From: Cytophagales bacterium
GTDB taxonomy: Bacteria; Bacteroidota; Bacteroidia; Cytophagales; Cyclobacteriaceae
Direction of reading: 5' to 3'
Assembly (NCBI GenBank): GCA_033344775.1
Contig: JAWPMT010000002.1
Coordinates: forward strand, 124,001-188,000
Length of the DNA stretch: 64,000 nt
The position numbers were made by a program, and so were the translations under genes. The notes beneath the pieces were generated by a model. The model saw nothing but the letters and a program-made list of their open reading frames with translations, did not search any database and had not been told where the DNA came from. Shown piece after piece: positions 7,875 through 16,690 of this stretch. Every line of letters starts with the position of its first letter. The stretch's first letter is position 1.

Positions 7875-8666
7875 ATGAAAATTATGAGAAAGATAAGAAT
7901 CATGATCATGCTAACGGTGATAGCAGGACTGGCAAGTTGCTCAGTGATCAGGCAAGGTGAAGTTGGTGTGAAGCGCAAGGTAGGAAGGCTGGATCAGGAG
8001 ATCATTACACCCGGAGCAGTAGGATATAATCCAATTGTCACGCGGGTGCTCAAGATGCCGATTAGAACCCTTAATATGGAGATTACGGCCCACTTACCCT
8101 CGCAAGAGGGGTTGAATGTGCAGGCAGCGATCTCTATACTGTATCGGGTGAAACCTGAGATGGTGCCCCTGATCATTGAACAGATCGGCATTGGTAATGA
8201 ACCTGGAGTGATCAGTAGTGTGTTCCGTTCTGCTGCAGCAGATGTTTGTTCCCGGTTTTATGCCAAAGACATGCACTCTGCACAAAGAGCGAACATTGAA
8301 ACGGAGATCACCAAGCGAATGAACGAATTGCTGGAACCTCGTGGTTTTGAGATTGAGGCAGTGCTCATGAAAAACATCGCCTTGCCTCCAGGACTGGCGC
8401 GAGCGGTAGAGGACAAGCTGGAAGCGGAGCAAAATGCCCAACGTATGAAATTCTTATTGGATCGTGAAAAACTGGAAGCAGAAAGAAAGATCATTGAAGC
8501 CAAAGGGATCAGAGATGCTCAGCGCATCATTTCCGAAGGATTGACTGGGGAGATCATTCAGTGGCAGAGCATTGAGGCGTTCAAAGAGTTGAGCAAGTCG
8601 CCTAATACCAAGGTGATCATGACCGATGGGCAATCACCCATGCTGGTAGATCCGGGCGGAAGATAG
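7875..8666 (+). CDS. Prohibitin-like SPFH/Band 7 lipoprotein
   Basis: 263 residues. The N-terminus has a hydrophobic run and the lipobox GLASC with Cys22. Then comes an SPFH domain (about 24-205): GEVGVKRKVGR, ITPGAVGYNP, then the helical stretch with VEDKLEAEQNAQRM and EAERKIIEAKGIRDAQRI, which is characteristic of prohibitins and is followed by ISEGLTGEIIQWQSIEA. Prohibitins form large membrane-bound rings that organise membrane domains or act with proteases. The lipid anchor, instead of an N-terminal membrane helix, would place this one in the periplasm. An internal ATG at 7884 is an alternative start. Confidence 0.85.
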   Translation: MKIMRKIRIMIMLTVIAGLASCSVIRQGEVGVKRKVGRLDQEIITPGAVGYNPIVTRVLKMPIRTLNMEITAHLPSQEGLNVQAAISILYRVKPEMVPLIIEQIGIGNEPGVISSVFRSAAADVCSRFYAKDMHSAQRANIETEITKRMNELLEPRGFEIEAVLMKNIALPPGLARAVEDKLEAEQNAQRMKFLLDREKLEAERKIIEAKGIRDAQRIISEGLTGEIIQWQSIEAFKELSKSPNTKVIMTDGQSPMLVDPGGR

Positions 8667-8797
8667 TGGTGCATGCTATCATAGCATGTTTAGCGTTCGG
8701 ACGATACTGTCTGGACAAGTGGTGGGGGTACCTGTCGCCGGGTGCCCCTCATTTAAATCGGAGTGGAAAATAACCAGAACTAAAAAAATGGATAAAA

Positions 8798-8941
8798 ATG
8801 AAAAGTGGTGATGTCTATCTAAGTGCATATGGCAGGTATGTCTACCTGAAAATGAAGGACCGCAAATGGATCTTCGATGAGCAGAACAAACGAATGATCA
8901 ATCAGGGTAATTATAAATCTGAGATGAATCCTGAAAGTTGA
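8798..8941 (+). CDS. Small protein, unknown
   Basis: 47 codons from ATG 8798 to TGA 8939-8941: MKSGDVYLSAYGRYVYLKM then a charged, Trp-containing segment. No family recognised. It lies 131 bp after the SPFH gene and 7 bp before the next small gene, on the same strand, which mildly supports it being translated. Confidence 0.4.
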   Translation: MKSGDVYLSAYGRYVYLKMKDRKWIFDEQNKRMINQGNYKSEMNPES

Positions 8942-8948
8942 TTTACAT

Positions 8949-9155
8949 ATGGGAGTAAATACAATCATCTTGATCAATCAGCAAAGTGTAAACAGGAAGG
9001 GTGTCAGCTACCAGTTTGGTTCTAAAAAGCAAAAAATGAAACTGTCCCGGGTCATCATTGATCAGTTGATCTGGTGGACGGCCCTGATCCTGTTGATGGA
9101 CATGGCCCTAAAAAACAAACGCAAACGACTCACCGCCTGGTGGGCTGATCGGTAA
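8949..9155 (+). CDS. Small single-span membrane protein, unknown
   Basis: 68 residues from ATG 8949; an internal ATG at 9036 would give a 39-residue version MKLSRVIIDQLIWWTALILL..., which starts just before the hydrophobic span. The span is followed by the basic KNKRKRLTAWW tail, so the C-terminus should stay in the cytoplasm. Unknown function; last gene before a strong terminator. Confidence 0.4.
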   Translation: MGVNTIILINQQSVNRKGVSYQFGSKKQKMKLSRVIIDQLIWWTALILLMDMALKNKRKRLTAWWADR

Positions 9156-9204
9156 ACCGAGGGTTAAGATCATAGAATCAGTAGTGGTAGAGGTTTACTG
9201 ATAG

Positions 9205-9251
9205 AGAACCGGTGTGGCTACTCCTCGGAATGCCCCCGGTTCTTGTTTTTT
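9205..9251 (+). terminator. Intrinsic terminator
   Basis: AGAACCGG (9205-9212) pairs with CCGGTTCT (9236-9243) and is followed by TGTTTTTT. It closes the plus-strand string starting at 7008. Confidence 0.75.
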
Positions 9252-9278
9252 AATCAATTCAAATACTAAACGACCTGA

Positions 9279-10019
9279 TCAGAAATAATAATTCAGAGTG
9301 AATAGCTGATCAAAAGAGAAGTTATTCACCAGATTGAAATTAACGCTGGTGTTGCTTCCTTCTCCAGTTCTGGTTTCATCATTGAAGAGATCACTACGCG
9401 TGAGTTTAGTATCGGAATAGGCAAGGTAAAATCGAGCCAAACGTGTCTCGATGGACAGTCTATCCAAAACAAATACGTAGATCCCAAACTCCGCATCAAT
9501 GGATCCGTTCCAGGCCTTTGTTTCTTCCCGGTCATTTCGAAAAACCCTGGGAAAGGCAGGGTCCTCCAGGTCCAGACTTCTATTAGATGCTTCGAAAGTA
9601 CTTCTTCCTACATCGATCCCTTCTTCCAGGAAAACGCCAAATTTATCTGTAAATGGAATGTATTGACGCAGGAATCCACCCAGACTTATCGCATTGCGTG
9701 AAACTTGATGGGTATGTTCTCTATCATCGAATAAGTTTTCAGATTGCGATTCCGATCGATTTAGGTGAAGACGTAATCCAATCATTTTATGATCCTGATA
9801 AAACCTTCCGAAATAAGGAGTGAATGAAAAGGCAGTGTGCTTATTGTTACGATTTTCGCCTGGTATCACATCATTCGAAAAGGGGTACACATCAGATGCA
9901 TCGTTTTGAGAAAAAGACAAACCTCCTCCTAAAATTCGGTTATCGAGTGTAAGCGCATCCTGTGCATATGAATATAGAAAACCAGCGGATAGAAAAAGGC
10001 TTAACAGTAATTGCTTCAT
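9279..10019 (-). CDS. Outer-membrane beta-barrel protein, unknown
   Basis: 246 residues from the ATG at 10019, chosen because it gives the signal peptide MKQLLLSLFLSAGFLYSYAQ; an ATG 33 bp further upstream would put polar residues before it. The mature protein alternates polar and aromatic residues (HTAFSFTPYFGRFYQD, KMIGLRLHLNRS) and ends in FTLNYYF, the terminal aromatic pattern of outer-membrane barrels. No specific family or cargo can be named. Confidence 0.7.
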   Translation of the reverse strand: MKQLLLSLFLSAGFLYSYAQDALTLDNRILGGGLSFSQNDASDVYPFSNDVIPGENRNNKHTAFSFTPYFGRFYQDHKMIGLRLHLNRSESQSENLFDDREHTHQVSRNAISLGGFLRQYIPFTDKFGVFLEEGIDVGRSTFEASNRSLDLEDPAFPRVFRNDREETKAWNGSIDAEFGIYVFVLDRLSIETRLARFYLAYSDTKLTRSDLFNDETRTGEGSNTSVNFNLVNNFSFDQLFTLNYYF

Positions 10020-10170
10020 TTGATTGTTGTTAAAGTTTTGACACCCTAACAACGCCGGGTTACTGGTGATGTGCCTGTTGCCCTTGTTAAAAAATCATAA
10101 GTCGGGTAGGTCTGTTTGGTTGATCTGATTTTGATATGAAAGAGTAGGGCGTGCCCATATGGTCTCGTCA

Positions 10171-10416
10171 AAACATCGCCGCCCATCCTTCGGCATCAAC
10201 ACAGAACCTCGAAACAATGGCGCGCAGCTTTCCGCATCGCCCCGGAACCTCGAAACAATCGCGCGCAGCTTTCTGCAGCCTTGCAGAACCCAGAAACAAA
10301 CGCGCGCGACATTCCGCAAGCTTGCAGAAGGGTGAAACAATGGCGCGCAGCCTTCCGCGAAGCTGCGGAAGCGTGACGCAATCAAGCGCAGCATGCTGCA
10401 GCATACAGCTTAACGC
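10171..10416. repeat. 41-bp tandem repeat array, six diverged units
   Basis: Units abut without spacers at 10171, 10212, 10253, 10294, 10335 and 10376, each 41 bp; the first and last are the most diverged. The core consensus is AAACAATGGCGCGCAGC followed by a small hairpin TTCYGC...GCRGAA. The hairpin arms vary but stay complementary (TTCTGCA/TGCAGAA, TTCCGC/GCGGAA). GC content is well above the surroundings. All frames are open because 41 is not a multiple of 3 and stops are rare, so the open frames here are not evidence for genes. Confidence 0.85.
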
Positions 10417-10431
10417 TGTTAGATTTTGAAA

Positions 10432-10788
10432 TTACCCCTCTTTCCTTTTCCAAAACACATAAGAGACCACCCAGGCACCTAGCGCAATAAATGAAAAAAG
10501 ACCGCCGCCATCACCGCTGGTCAGGTGTGCAGTAGCTGCCAATACAAAGTCGATCAAAAATCCGAAATAGGCCCATTCCTTAAGGGTACGTGACAATCCG
10601 GAGATTACTGCGACCATGCCGAGGATCTTGGCAATGGCCAGGGGAATAACTAGGTAGGCCGGATAGCCATATCCTTCAAAAGCACCTTGTATGGCTGCCG
10701 TTTTGGTGAGATACATGGTGACGGAAAAGGCCATGATCATCCCCATGACGATCGTGCCGAGCCAATAAAGAATTTTGTTGATCTTCAT
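10432..10788 (-). CDS. DoxX-like membrane protein
   Basis: 118 residues from ATG 10788, with four predicted spans (about 6-26, 45-65, 68-86, 94-112). The start MKINKILYWLGT, then PAYLVIPLAIAKILGMVAV and LKEWAYFGFLIDFVLAATAH, matches small DoxX-like proteins. Molecular role unknown; such proteins are often next to redox or stress genes. An ATG 24 bp upstream is possible but adds a polar extension. Confidence 0.75.
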   Translation of the reverse strand: MKINKILYWLGTIVMGMIMAFSVTMYLTKTAAIQGAFEGYGYPAYLVIPLAIAKILGMVAVISGLSRTLKEWAYFGFLIDFVLAATAHLTSGDGGGLFSFIALGAWVVSYVFWKRKEG

Positions 10789-11239
10789 AAGTTGATGCTT
10801 AAAAGACCACAAGATTACGATATCCTGGTTATCGGTATACTTATTAAATGACCGGGTGTCACATGGAAGTCAATCTGTTTCGAAATGAAAACGTTTGTAA
10901 TTCATTAAAATAGCCTCTACGGTGTATTTATGGCGTTTTGGGTAGGTTTTTTGATGATTCGCGTACGCTTAATGACTGTTAACGTAGAGGTTTTGGGTTA
11001 AGTAATTTCCTTTACTGGATATTTTCACCCTTTCATCTTGTTTATTTTCCCGTTCACCGAATTTTCAGGACTTGTACAGATTAGCACGCTATCTATGTGG
11101 GGTTGATTAACATAAGTTCTGAATTAATTTAATTAACTTTCATCCAGCCTCACTAGTTATTTCCAGCAGTACTGAACCAGCAAAGCCAGCAGCCAGAAAC
11201 TATAGGAAAGTAAGATCAACCACTTAACCACTTACAGAC
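10789..11239. other. Gene-free interval
   Basis: No convincing coding frame. The only structure noticed is the pair CCTCTACG (10914-10921) and CGTAGAGG (10983-10990), too far apart to call. It should contain the promoters of the DoxX-like gene (minus) and the NIT-domain gene (plus). Confidence 0.4.
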
Positions 11240-12223
11240 ATGCGGTCACTTTATAACCTTTCGATCAGGGCTAAAATCCTATTGATCACATTCCCGCTAT
11301 TGGCGGGGGTACTTTATCTAATCTTAATTCGAACACTGGACAGCTTGAGCCTGTCTCAATCCATGGACAAACTGGAGAAGGGAGTAACGCTCTCGACTCG
11401 TGTCAGTTATCTGGTGCATGAAATCCAGAAAGAACGGGGTAACTCTTCCGGTTTCCTGGCGAATCAGGACCAGTCTTTCCGAAATCAGTTGAATGATCAA
11501 CGAATATTGACGGACGAACAATATGACAACTATAAATCAGCTTTGGCTGATCCGGATTTGGCTCAAATAATTGCTGAAAATCAACAAACGATCAATGAAC
11601 TCAATCGGCTGTTAAGAGAAATCGAGCAGATCAGGACCGAGGTGGATCAAATTCGTTTGACCTCTAACCAGGCCATTGACCGATATACGGAAATTAACAC
11701 ATTCGCGCTGAATGCATTGGATCAGGTGATCCCAACCAGTGAGAACTCGGATGTTACACGAGAAGTGCAAGCATACATCAACTTCCTTAAGTCCAAAGAA
11801 CGTGCGGGTATTGAGCGTGCGGTTGGGTCACAGGCCTTTTCCCTGGGAACTTTGAACGCAGAACTTTATCGTCGATTTTCTACCCTGGTTGCCGCCCAGA
11901 ATTCATACATCGATGCTTTTCTGGTAACTGTAAACGCAGATGGTAAGTCGCATTACGAAAATACGGTGAAAGGAAGTGCGGTGGATGAGGTAGAGAGGAT
12001 GCGTGACTTGATGTATCAGAATGCCGATATGGATGAAGACCCGATTTATTGGTTCGCAACGATCACTAAGAAGATTGAATTACTGAAGAATGTCGAGGAC
12101 TTTTTGACCGATCAGGTAGTGGTGGTCAATGATCACATTCAAGCCGGCACTTTTCGAAGGGAAAGGGGAGTAATCTGCTCGGAAACGAAACTTAAAGAAA
12201 TGATTAAACCTATCTCGGTGTAG
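11240..12223 (+). CDS. NIT (nitrate/nitrite-sensing) domain protein without output domain
   Basis: 327 residues. A membrane span at about 11-31 is followed by an extracytoplasmic all-helical NIT domain: LVHEIQKERGNSSGFL near 58-73, the long helices in the middle, SKERAGIERAVGSQAF near 190-205, then ALNALDQVI-like and DFLTDQVVVVNDHI. NIT domains sense nitrate and nitrite and normally continue into a second span and a kinase, cyclase or chemotaxis output. Here the chain leaves the family pattern at about residue 302 and stops without a second span. The stop codon lies inside the loop of a strong terminator. It is either a truncated receptor or a stand-alone ligand-binding protein. Confidence 0.75.
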   Translation: MRSLYNLSIRAKILLITFPLLAGVLYLILIRTLDSLSLSQSMDKLEKGVTLSTRVSYLVHEIQKERGNSSGFLANQDQSFRNQLNDQRILTDEQYDNYKSALADPDLAQIIAENQQTINELNRLLREIEQIRTEVDQIRLTSNQAIDRYTEINTFALNALDQVIPTSENSDVTREVQAYINFLKSKERAGIERAVGSQAFSLGTLNAELYRRFSTLVAAQNSYIDAFLVTVNADGKSHYENTVKGSAVDEVERMRDLMYQNADMDEDPIYWFATITKKIELLKNVEDFLTDQVVVVNDHIQAGTFRRERGVICSETKLKEMIKPISV

Positions 12224-12238
12224 ACCGGGATAGGTTTT
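12206..12238 (+). terminator. Intrinsic terminator overlapping the end of the NIT gene
   Basis: AAACCTATC-T-CGGT, loop GTAG, ACCG-G-GATAGGTTT and a T-run. The first arm codes for the last residues of the NIT protein, and the TAG stop (12221-12223) sits at the loop. Confidence 0.85.
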
Positions 12239-12295
12239 TGTTTACAGAAGATCCCTATTGAGAGGTTTTCGGACCATATAGATGGGTCAACTGAA

Positions 12296-12709
12296 TTACT
12301 TCAGCTTCCGATCGTTTTCCTCAATGGCTAAGTCGTTAATACTGGCAAATCGTTTTTGCATCAGCCCTTGTTCATTGAATTCCCAGTTTTCATTACCGTA
12401 AGCTCGCCACCATTGCCCGTCTTTGTCCTGGTATTCATATTCGAACCGTACGGCAATGCGGTTGTCTGTATGTGCCCAATATTCTTTCTTTAGTTTGTAG
12501 TTGAGTTCTTTTTGCCATTTGTCGGTGAGGAATGCAACGATCTCAGCCCGTCCATTGATGAAGAGGTCTCTGTTTCGCCACACACTGTCTGGTGTGTAAG
12601 CTAACGCTACCTTTTCCGGGTTTTTCGTGTTCCAGGCATCTTCTGCAGCTTGTATTTTTTGTTTCGCTGTTTCGAGCGTAAAAGGAGGAACGGGTTGTCT
12701 GATTTCCAT
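12296..12709 (-). CDS. DUF1348 family, NTF2-like fold
   Basis: 137 residues. [40 protein letters not shown] and [26 protein letters not shown] are the conserved blocks of the DUF1348 group of NTF2-like proteins. It is a small soluble protein, probably cytoplasmic, with a cone-shaped cavity that may bind a small molecule. Usual length is about 150 residues, so it is slightly short at the C-terminus. No operon partner. Confidence 0.8.
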   Translation of the reverse strand: MEIRQPVPPFTLETAKQKIQAAEDAWNTKNPEKVALAYTPDSVWRNRDLFINGRAEIVAFLTDKWQKELNYKLKKEYWAHTDNRIAVRFEYEYQDKDGQWWRAYGNENWEFNEQGLMQKRFASINDLAIEENDRKLK

Positions 12710-13080
12710 GGTGCTAAAAGTCCAATTTGAGTGATAAAACCAGTCAACATGAACACTGAAAGAATTGGTTCTTGGTCAGATATGGAAGAGAGGGATATGT
12801 CAGCTGAGTTACGAGTTGCAGTGGTTACTTATTGCTACGACTCCAGTCAGAATTAAACATAGTTATTTCAGCCCACACATCGGAGTTGGAGTCTGGAGTT
12901 TGCGAAGATCAAATGAATGAGTTCAGAAGAGGTCGCCCAAACTTTCTTGTAGAATAATTCAATATTGATAGTGTATCATGTGGTTTGTGGGAATTGATGG
13001 GTTGAATTCCAAAGGGTGTTTGGTGAGGTGGGGTAAATCGTCGTACCTTGCTGCTGAATTGAATTAACCCCAGTCAATTG
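12710..13080. other. Gene-free interval
   Basis: No coding frame of note, no strong hairpin and no clear promoter pair. It separates the divergent DUF1348 and thiolase genes and must hold at least the thiolase promoter. Confidence 0.4.
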
Positions 13081-14280
13081 ATGGAAAGCTACATTGTCGA
13101 CGCTGTTCGTACCCCTATTGGAAAATTTCGAGGAACCCTTGCGCCAGTCAGAGCTGACGACCTTGCGGTGATCCCTATTCAGGAATTGATGAATCGCAAC
13201 GATATCGATCCTGCTCAGATTGCTGATGTGATTCTTGGATGTGCAAATCAGGCAGGGGAGGATAACCGTAATGTAGCACGAATGGCGGCTTTGTTGGCTG
13301 GATTGCCTATCACGGTACCTGGTGAGACAGTGAACCGCTTGTGTTCTTCAGGAATGTCAGCTGCTATCCATGCACATAGGGCCATCAAGACCGGAGACGG
13401 AGACCTGTTCATTGTTGGTGGTGTCGAGCAAATGACCCGTGGGCCTTTGGTTATGTCAAAATCCGCAATGCCTTATGGAGCAGATGCGAAGCTTTATGAC
13501 AGCAGCTTTGGCTGGCGATTTGTGAACCCCAAAATGCAGGAACAGTACGGCATCGATGCCATGGGACAAACCGCCGAAAACCTGGTAGAACGTGATACCA
13601 TCAGTCGTGAAGACCAGGACAGGTTTGCCGTATGGAGCCAACAGAAGGCAGATACGGCCAGAGTTAATGGTCGTCTTGCGAAAGAAATTGTTCCGGTTAG
13701 CATTCCACAACGAAAGAAAGATCCGATTGTTTTTGATCAGGATGAATTCATCAAAGCAGGCACAAGCATAGAGGGATTAGCGAAGCTCAAACCAGCCTTC
13801 AAGCGAGATGGCTCGGTGACGGCAGGAAATGCATCAGGACTCAATGACGGAGCAGCGGCCATGTTAATTGCTTCCGAAAAGGCTGTAAAGGACATGAATT
13901 TGACGCCAAAAGCCAGAATAGTCAGTTCTCAGGTGGTCGGAGTAGAACCTCGTATCATGGGTGTGGGCCCGGTAGAAGCGTCACTTCAGGCGCTAAAGAA
14001 AGCAGGGCTCACCATGGACGACATGGACATCATCGAACTGAACGAAGCATTTGCGGCGCAGGTGCTGGCGTGCACCCGATCCTGGGGGCTGGAAGATCAG
14101 GATCCAAGATTAAATCCTAATGGAGGCGCCATTGCCATCGGGCACCCGCTCGGAATGACTGGCACTCGATTGTTGCAAACCGCTTCCATTGAGTTGCACG
14201 AACGCAACGCCAGATACGCCCTATGTACCTTGTGTGTGGGTGTGGGACAAGGGTATGCTACGGTAATAGAACGCGTATAA
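13081..14280 (+). CDS. pcaF: 3-oxoadipyl-CoA/acetyl-CoA thiolase
   Basis: 399 residues from the ATG at 13081; a TTG directly before it is not needed. The thiolase catalytic residues are Cys88 (NRLCSSGMSA), His355 (GHPLGMTG) and Cys385 (CTLCVGVGQG). The blocks RADDLAVIPIQEL, ILGCANQAGEDNRNVARMA, FGWRFVNPKM and ELNEAFAAQ closely match PaaJ/PcaF enzymes, which cleave 3-oxoadipyl-CoA to succinyl-CoA and acetyl-CoA in phenylacetate and beta-ketoadipate catabolism. No other gene of these pathways is nearby, so a general degradative acetyl-CoA acyltransferase role is possible. The symbol is by similarity only. Confidence 0.85.
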   Translation: MESYIVDAVRTPIGKFRGTLAPVRADDLAVIPIQELMNRNDIDPAQIADVILGCANQAGEDNRNVARMAALLAGLPITVPGETVNRLCSSGMSAAIHAHRAIKTGDGDLFIVGGVEQMTRGPLVMSKSAMPYGADAKLYDSSFGWRFVNPKMQEQYGIDAMGQTAENLVERDTISREDQDRFAVWSQQKADTARVNGRLAKEIVPVSIPQRKKDPIVFDQDEFIKAGTSIEGLAKLKPAFKRDGSVTAGNASGLNDGAAAMLIASEKAVKDMNLTPKARIVSSQVVGVEPRIMGVGPVEASLQALKKAGLTMDDMDIIELNEAFAAQVLACTRSWGLEDQDPRLNPNGGAIAIGHPLGMTGTRLLQTASIELHERNARYALCTLCVGVGQGYATVIERV

Positions 14281-14293
14281 ACTTTCCAAAAGC

Positions 14294-15604
14294 CTAAGGG
14301 ACACTTTCCAACATCCAGTTGAATTCCTTCCTTGCCAAAGGATAATCCCGGTCTTTCCAGATCAGATCGACTTGCATGGGTTGTTCACCTTTGTAGGTAC
14401 CTGATAGGTGTAAATCCTGTTCTGTCAGGTATTCGAAAGTACCCTCGAAATAGGCAATAGAGTCACTCGACGATCTTTTGAGGTATAAGGTAGTTTCGGT
14501 GGAGTCCAGGCTATAGCTGAAGTACGATCGACCATATCGGACCCGCAAAGTAGAATCGATCAGCCCCATGCTGCCCCTGCCGGATTGATCAATGGCCAGA
14601 TCTTTCCAGTGGATGTTGGAATCGAGTTGCGAAGCGATGGTGTCTCCATCAATGATGAGATTTTGTAACTCATAGAAGCCGCTGGAAAAAGGCGGGGTGG
14701 TTGCTCGACTGTTTACACTTTGATAGAATTCGTAGTAGTTGTAGAAGGGATATAAAGTAAAAACAAGCACAAATATGCTTTTCAGGATGATGCGTGTTGG
14801 TCTTACCCAGGGCTTGAAGTTGGGAATGTTCCAGGAGGTATCCGAAATGACGGGTCTGTTCAGTAAGAAAAACTGACTGATCCTTTGGAGGTTATTCAGG
14901 CAGAGGAACAAACAGGCGAAGAGCAGTTGGAAGGAAAAGATCTTAACAGGAATGTCATAGCTGATGTTCAATAAAAAGACATTGGCAAAAACACCTATTC
15001 CCAGCAAGGCCCCAAGTACGATCGTTCTTCGATAGAGCAGAAATACGCCCACAAAGACTTCCATCAATCCGCTGAAAAATTCATAACCTTTACTGTAGCC
15101 TATGAAATTCCAGGAGAAACGCATACCTGTAAAATGCCCCAGGTCAGTTGCGTAATAACTGTTGGAAGGGGAGGGCATTTGCAAGCCGTATACCTTAATG
15201 GCACCATAAATAAATGCGAAAAGTATGACGTAATACCGAACGACGTTGCGCAGCGCCAGAAAGCTCCAGTTATAGCTTGGTCGCTTTCGGTCAATGATGG
15301 ACCAAATCAATCCGCCAATCAGAGAAAGAAACAATTGTGCATATAAGGTTGCCCATCCCATCGACGTGTCGCCACTGCCTCGGGTAGGCACTAACTCTTC
15401 CTTGATGGTATAGATATAGTCATTGAACAGCTCCGTATAGAAGGTAGTGAATTCGCTGCTGTAGGTACTTAGAAATGATAGCCAGGGAATGCTACCAAGC
15501 CAGCCCCATATGGCTGTTGAAAGTAGAAAGTAGATGAAAAAGATCCTGAATACAATTCGCTGGTAAATGGGCCAGGGTTGATGCTGGGATTCGAGTGCTG
15601 ACAT
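14294..15604 (-). CDS. DoxX-like multi-span membrane protein with periplasmic C-terminal domain
   Basis: 436 residues. The first 300 hold about seven hydrophobic spans (near 16-36, 90-108, 122-140, 175-190, 195-213, 220-240, 278-295), with a DoxX-like arrangement (FSGLMEVFVGVFLLYRRTIVLGALLG). The last 130 residues are soluble and beta-rich (IIDGDTIASQLDSNIHWKDLAID, FEGTFEYLTEQDLHLSGTYKG) and are likely outside the cytoplasm. It converges on the thiolase with a 13-bp gap. Function unknown; homologues are usually annotated only as DoxX family. Confidence 0.65.
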   Translation of the reverse strand: MSALESQHQPWPIYQRIVFRIFFIYFLLSTAIWGWLGSIPWLSFLSTYSSEFTTFYTELFNDYIYTIKEELVPTRGSGDTSMGWATLYAQLFLSLIGGLIWSIIDRKRPSYNWSFLALRNVVRYYVILFAFIYGAIKVYGLQMPSPSNSYYATDLGHFTGMRFSWNFIGYSKGYEFFSGLMEVFVGVFLLYRRTIVLGALLGIGVFANVFLLNISYDIPVKIFSFQLLFACLFLCLNNLQRISQFFLLNRPVISDTSWNIPNFKPWVRPTRIILKSIFVLVFTLYPFYNYYEFYQSVNSRATTPPFSSGFYELQNLIIDGDTIASQLDSNIHWKDLAIDQSGRGSMGLIDSTLRVRYGRSYFSYSLDSTETTLYLKRSSSDSIAYFEGTFEYLTEQDLHLSGTYKGEQPMQVDLIWKDRDYPLARKEFNWMLESVP

Positions 15605-15690
15605 GATAGTTGCAAAAAGTGAGCATGCAAGTGTACATCATTATCGTCATTTGCTCGCAAGTGCCATGTAATGCTTTCATCGATCTGTGT

Positions 15691-15723
15691 AAAAAATTAC
15701 GGCCACAACAATGGTTATGGCCG
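15691..15723 (-). terminator. Intrinsic terminator of the NHL lipoprotein gene
   Basis: CGGCCA (15700-15705) pairs with TGGCCG (15718-15723); read on the minus strand it is followed by AATTTTTT. It lies 56 bp after the stop at 15779. Confidence 0.6.
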
Positions 15724-15778
15724 ACTCAGTTTAGATGCTCCCATCTAATCTAAAGGTAAAAGAACAATTCGAAGTACC

Positions 15779-16690
15779 TTAATTTCCTGTTCGCACAATC
15801 ACCGCATTCGGTTTACCCAGGCCTCCGGATCGTGCGGCGACAAAATCTTCGATGAAGGTGCCCTCGGCATCATATAACTTTACTGCACCCGTGCCTCCGT
15901 TTCCAATCAATACGCTGCCATCTGAAAGTACACTCACGCCTTCTACCTGACTCAGGCCTGTGGCGAAAGTTTCAATAAATTGTCCTGCTGCATCGAATAC
16001 TACGATTTTTCCGGCTTTCCAGTCATTGACCATGAGATTCCCATCGGAGGTGAACCAGATGTTGGTTGGTCCCTGTGTATTGCCACTTTCTGTGAAAACT
16101 CCATGACTTTTGCCCTCCGTATCGAATTTGATCACCTGATTGTTTTGGAAAGAAGAGACATAGAGATTGCCAGCGTCATCCCAGTCAAGACCGATGGATT
16201 GTGGGACGCCCGTTTCCGTAAACTCATCTACAAGTGTACCATCAAGGTCATATCGAAGCACTTTGCCACTGCCAGCCCACTGCAAGACATAAAGCAAGCC
16301 GTCGGGGCCAATCCTGGTTCGGGTGGGGCCACTGATATCTGCTGCAAAAGTTGCAATGAATTCGCCTGTCGTGCTGTTATGACGATTGATCTTTCCAGAC
16401 GAAAGGTTGGAAATCAATACTTCGTCCCGGTCCTCTAAAAAGACCAGGTCTTGCGGCCAGGCCAGCTCTTCTTCGGTGAATACTTCCGGATTTTCACCTT
16501 TGTGATCGTACTTGATGATCTTCCATGAGGGCTGATCAAAATTGGGAACGTCGCTGACATAGACCTGATGACCTTCGGGTAAAGCAAATTTCATTGTTTT
16601 CGGAGGAGTTTCCTCTGAAGAACAAGCAATAAAAAAGGAGAGGAGATTAAAGAATAAAAACATCATTGACCAGTGATTTTTCGGTTTCAT
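15779..16690 (-). CDS. NHL/SMP-30-type beta-propeller lipoprotein
   Basis: 303 residues. Lipoprotein signal with lipobox FFIAC near Cys23, so it is probably anchored in the envelope. The rest is a series of propeller blades with repeated patterns such as PQDLVFLEDRDEVLISNLSSG, GPTRTRIGPDGLLYVLQWAGSG, PQSIGLDWDDAGNLYVSSF, GPTNIWFTSDGNLMVNDWKAG and VEGVSVLSDGSVLIGNGGTG, about 45 residues apart. Such propellers act as lactonases, lyases or binding proteins; no catalytic set can be assigned. The first 76 residues are duplicated in a second, broken copy just upstream (16946-17233). Confidence 0.8.
   Translation of the reverse strand: MKPKNHWSMMFLFFNLLSFFIACSSEETPPKTMKFALPEGHQVYVSDVPNFDQPSWKIIKYDHKGENPEVFTEEELAWPQDLVFLEDRDEVLISNLSSGKINRHNSTTGEFIATFAADISGPTRTRIGPDGLLYVLQWAGSGKVLRYDLDGTLVDEFTETGVPQSIGLDWDDAGNLYVSSFQNNQVIKFDTEGKSHGVFTESGNTQGPTNIWFTSDGNLMVNDWKAGKIVVFDAAGQFIETFATGLSQVEGVSVLSDGSVLIGNGGTGAVKLYDAEGTFIEDFVAARSGGLGKPNAVIVRTGN

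Noticed and set aside
10171-10416. Possible CRISPR array
   Set aside because: The repeats abut with no unique spacers and no cas genes are nearby.
10095-10429. Several long overlapping open frames on both strands
   Set aside because: They are produced by the GC-rich 41-bp tandem repeat, which shifts frame every unit; the Cys/Arg-rich translations have no protein-like pattern.
10914-10990. Inverted pair CCTCTACG / CGTAGAGG as a regulatory structure
   Set aside because: Only 8 bp with about 60 bases between the arms, not enough to support a call.
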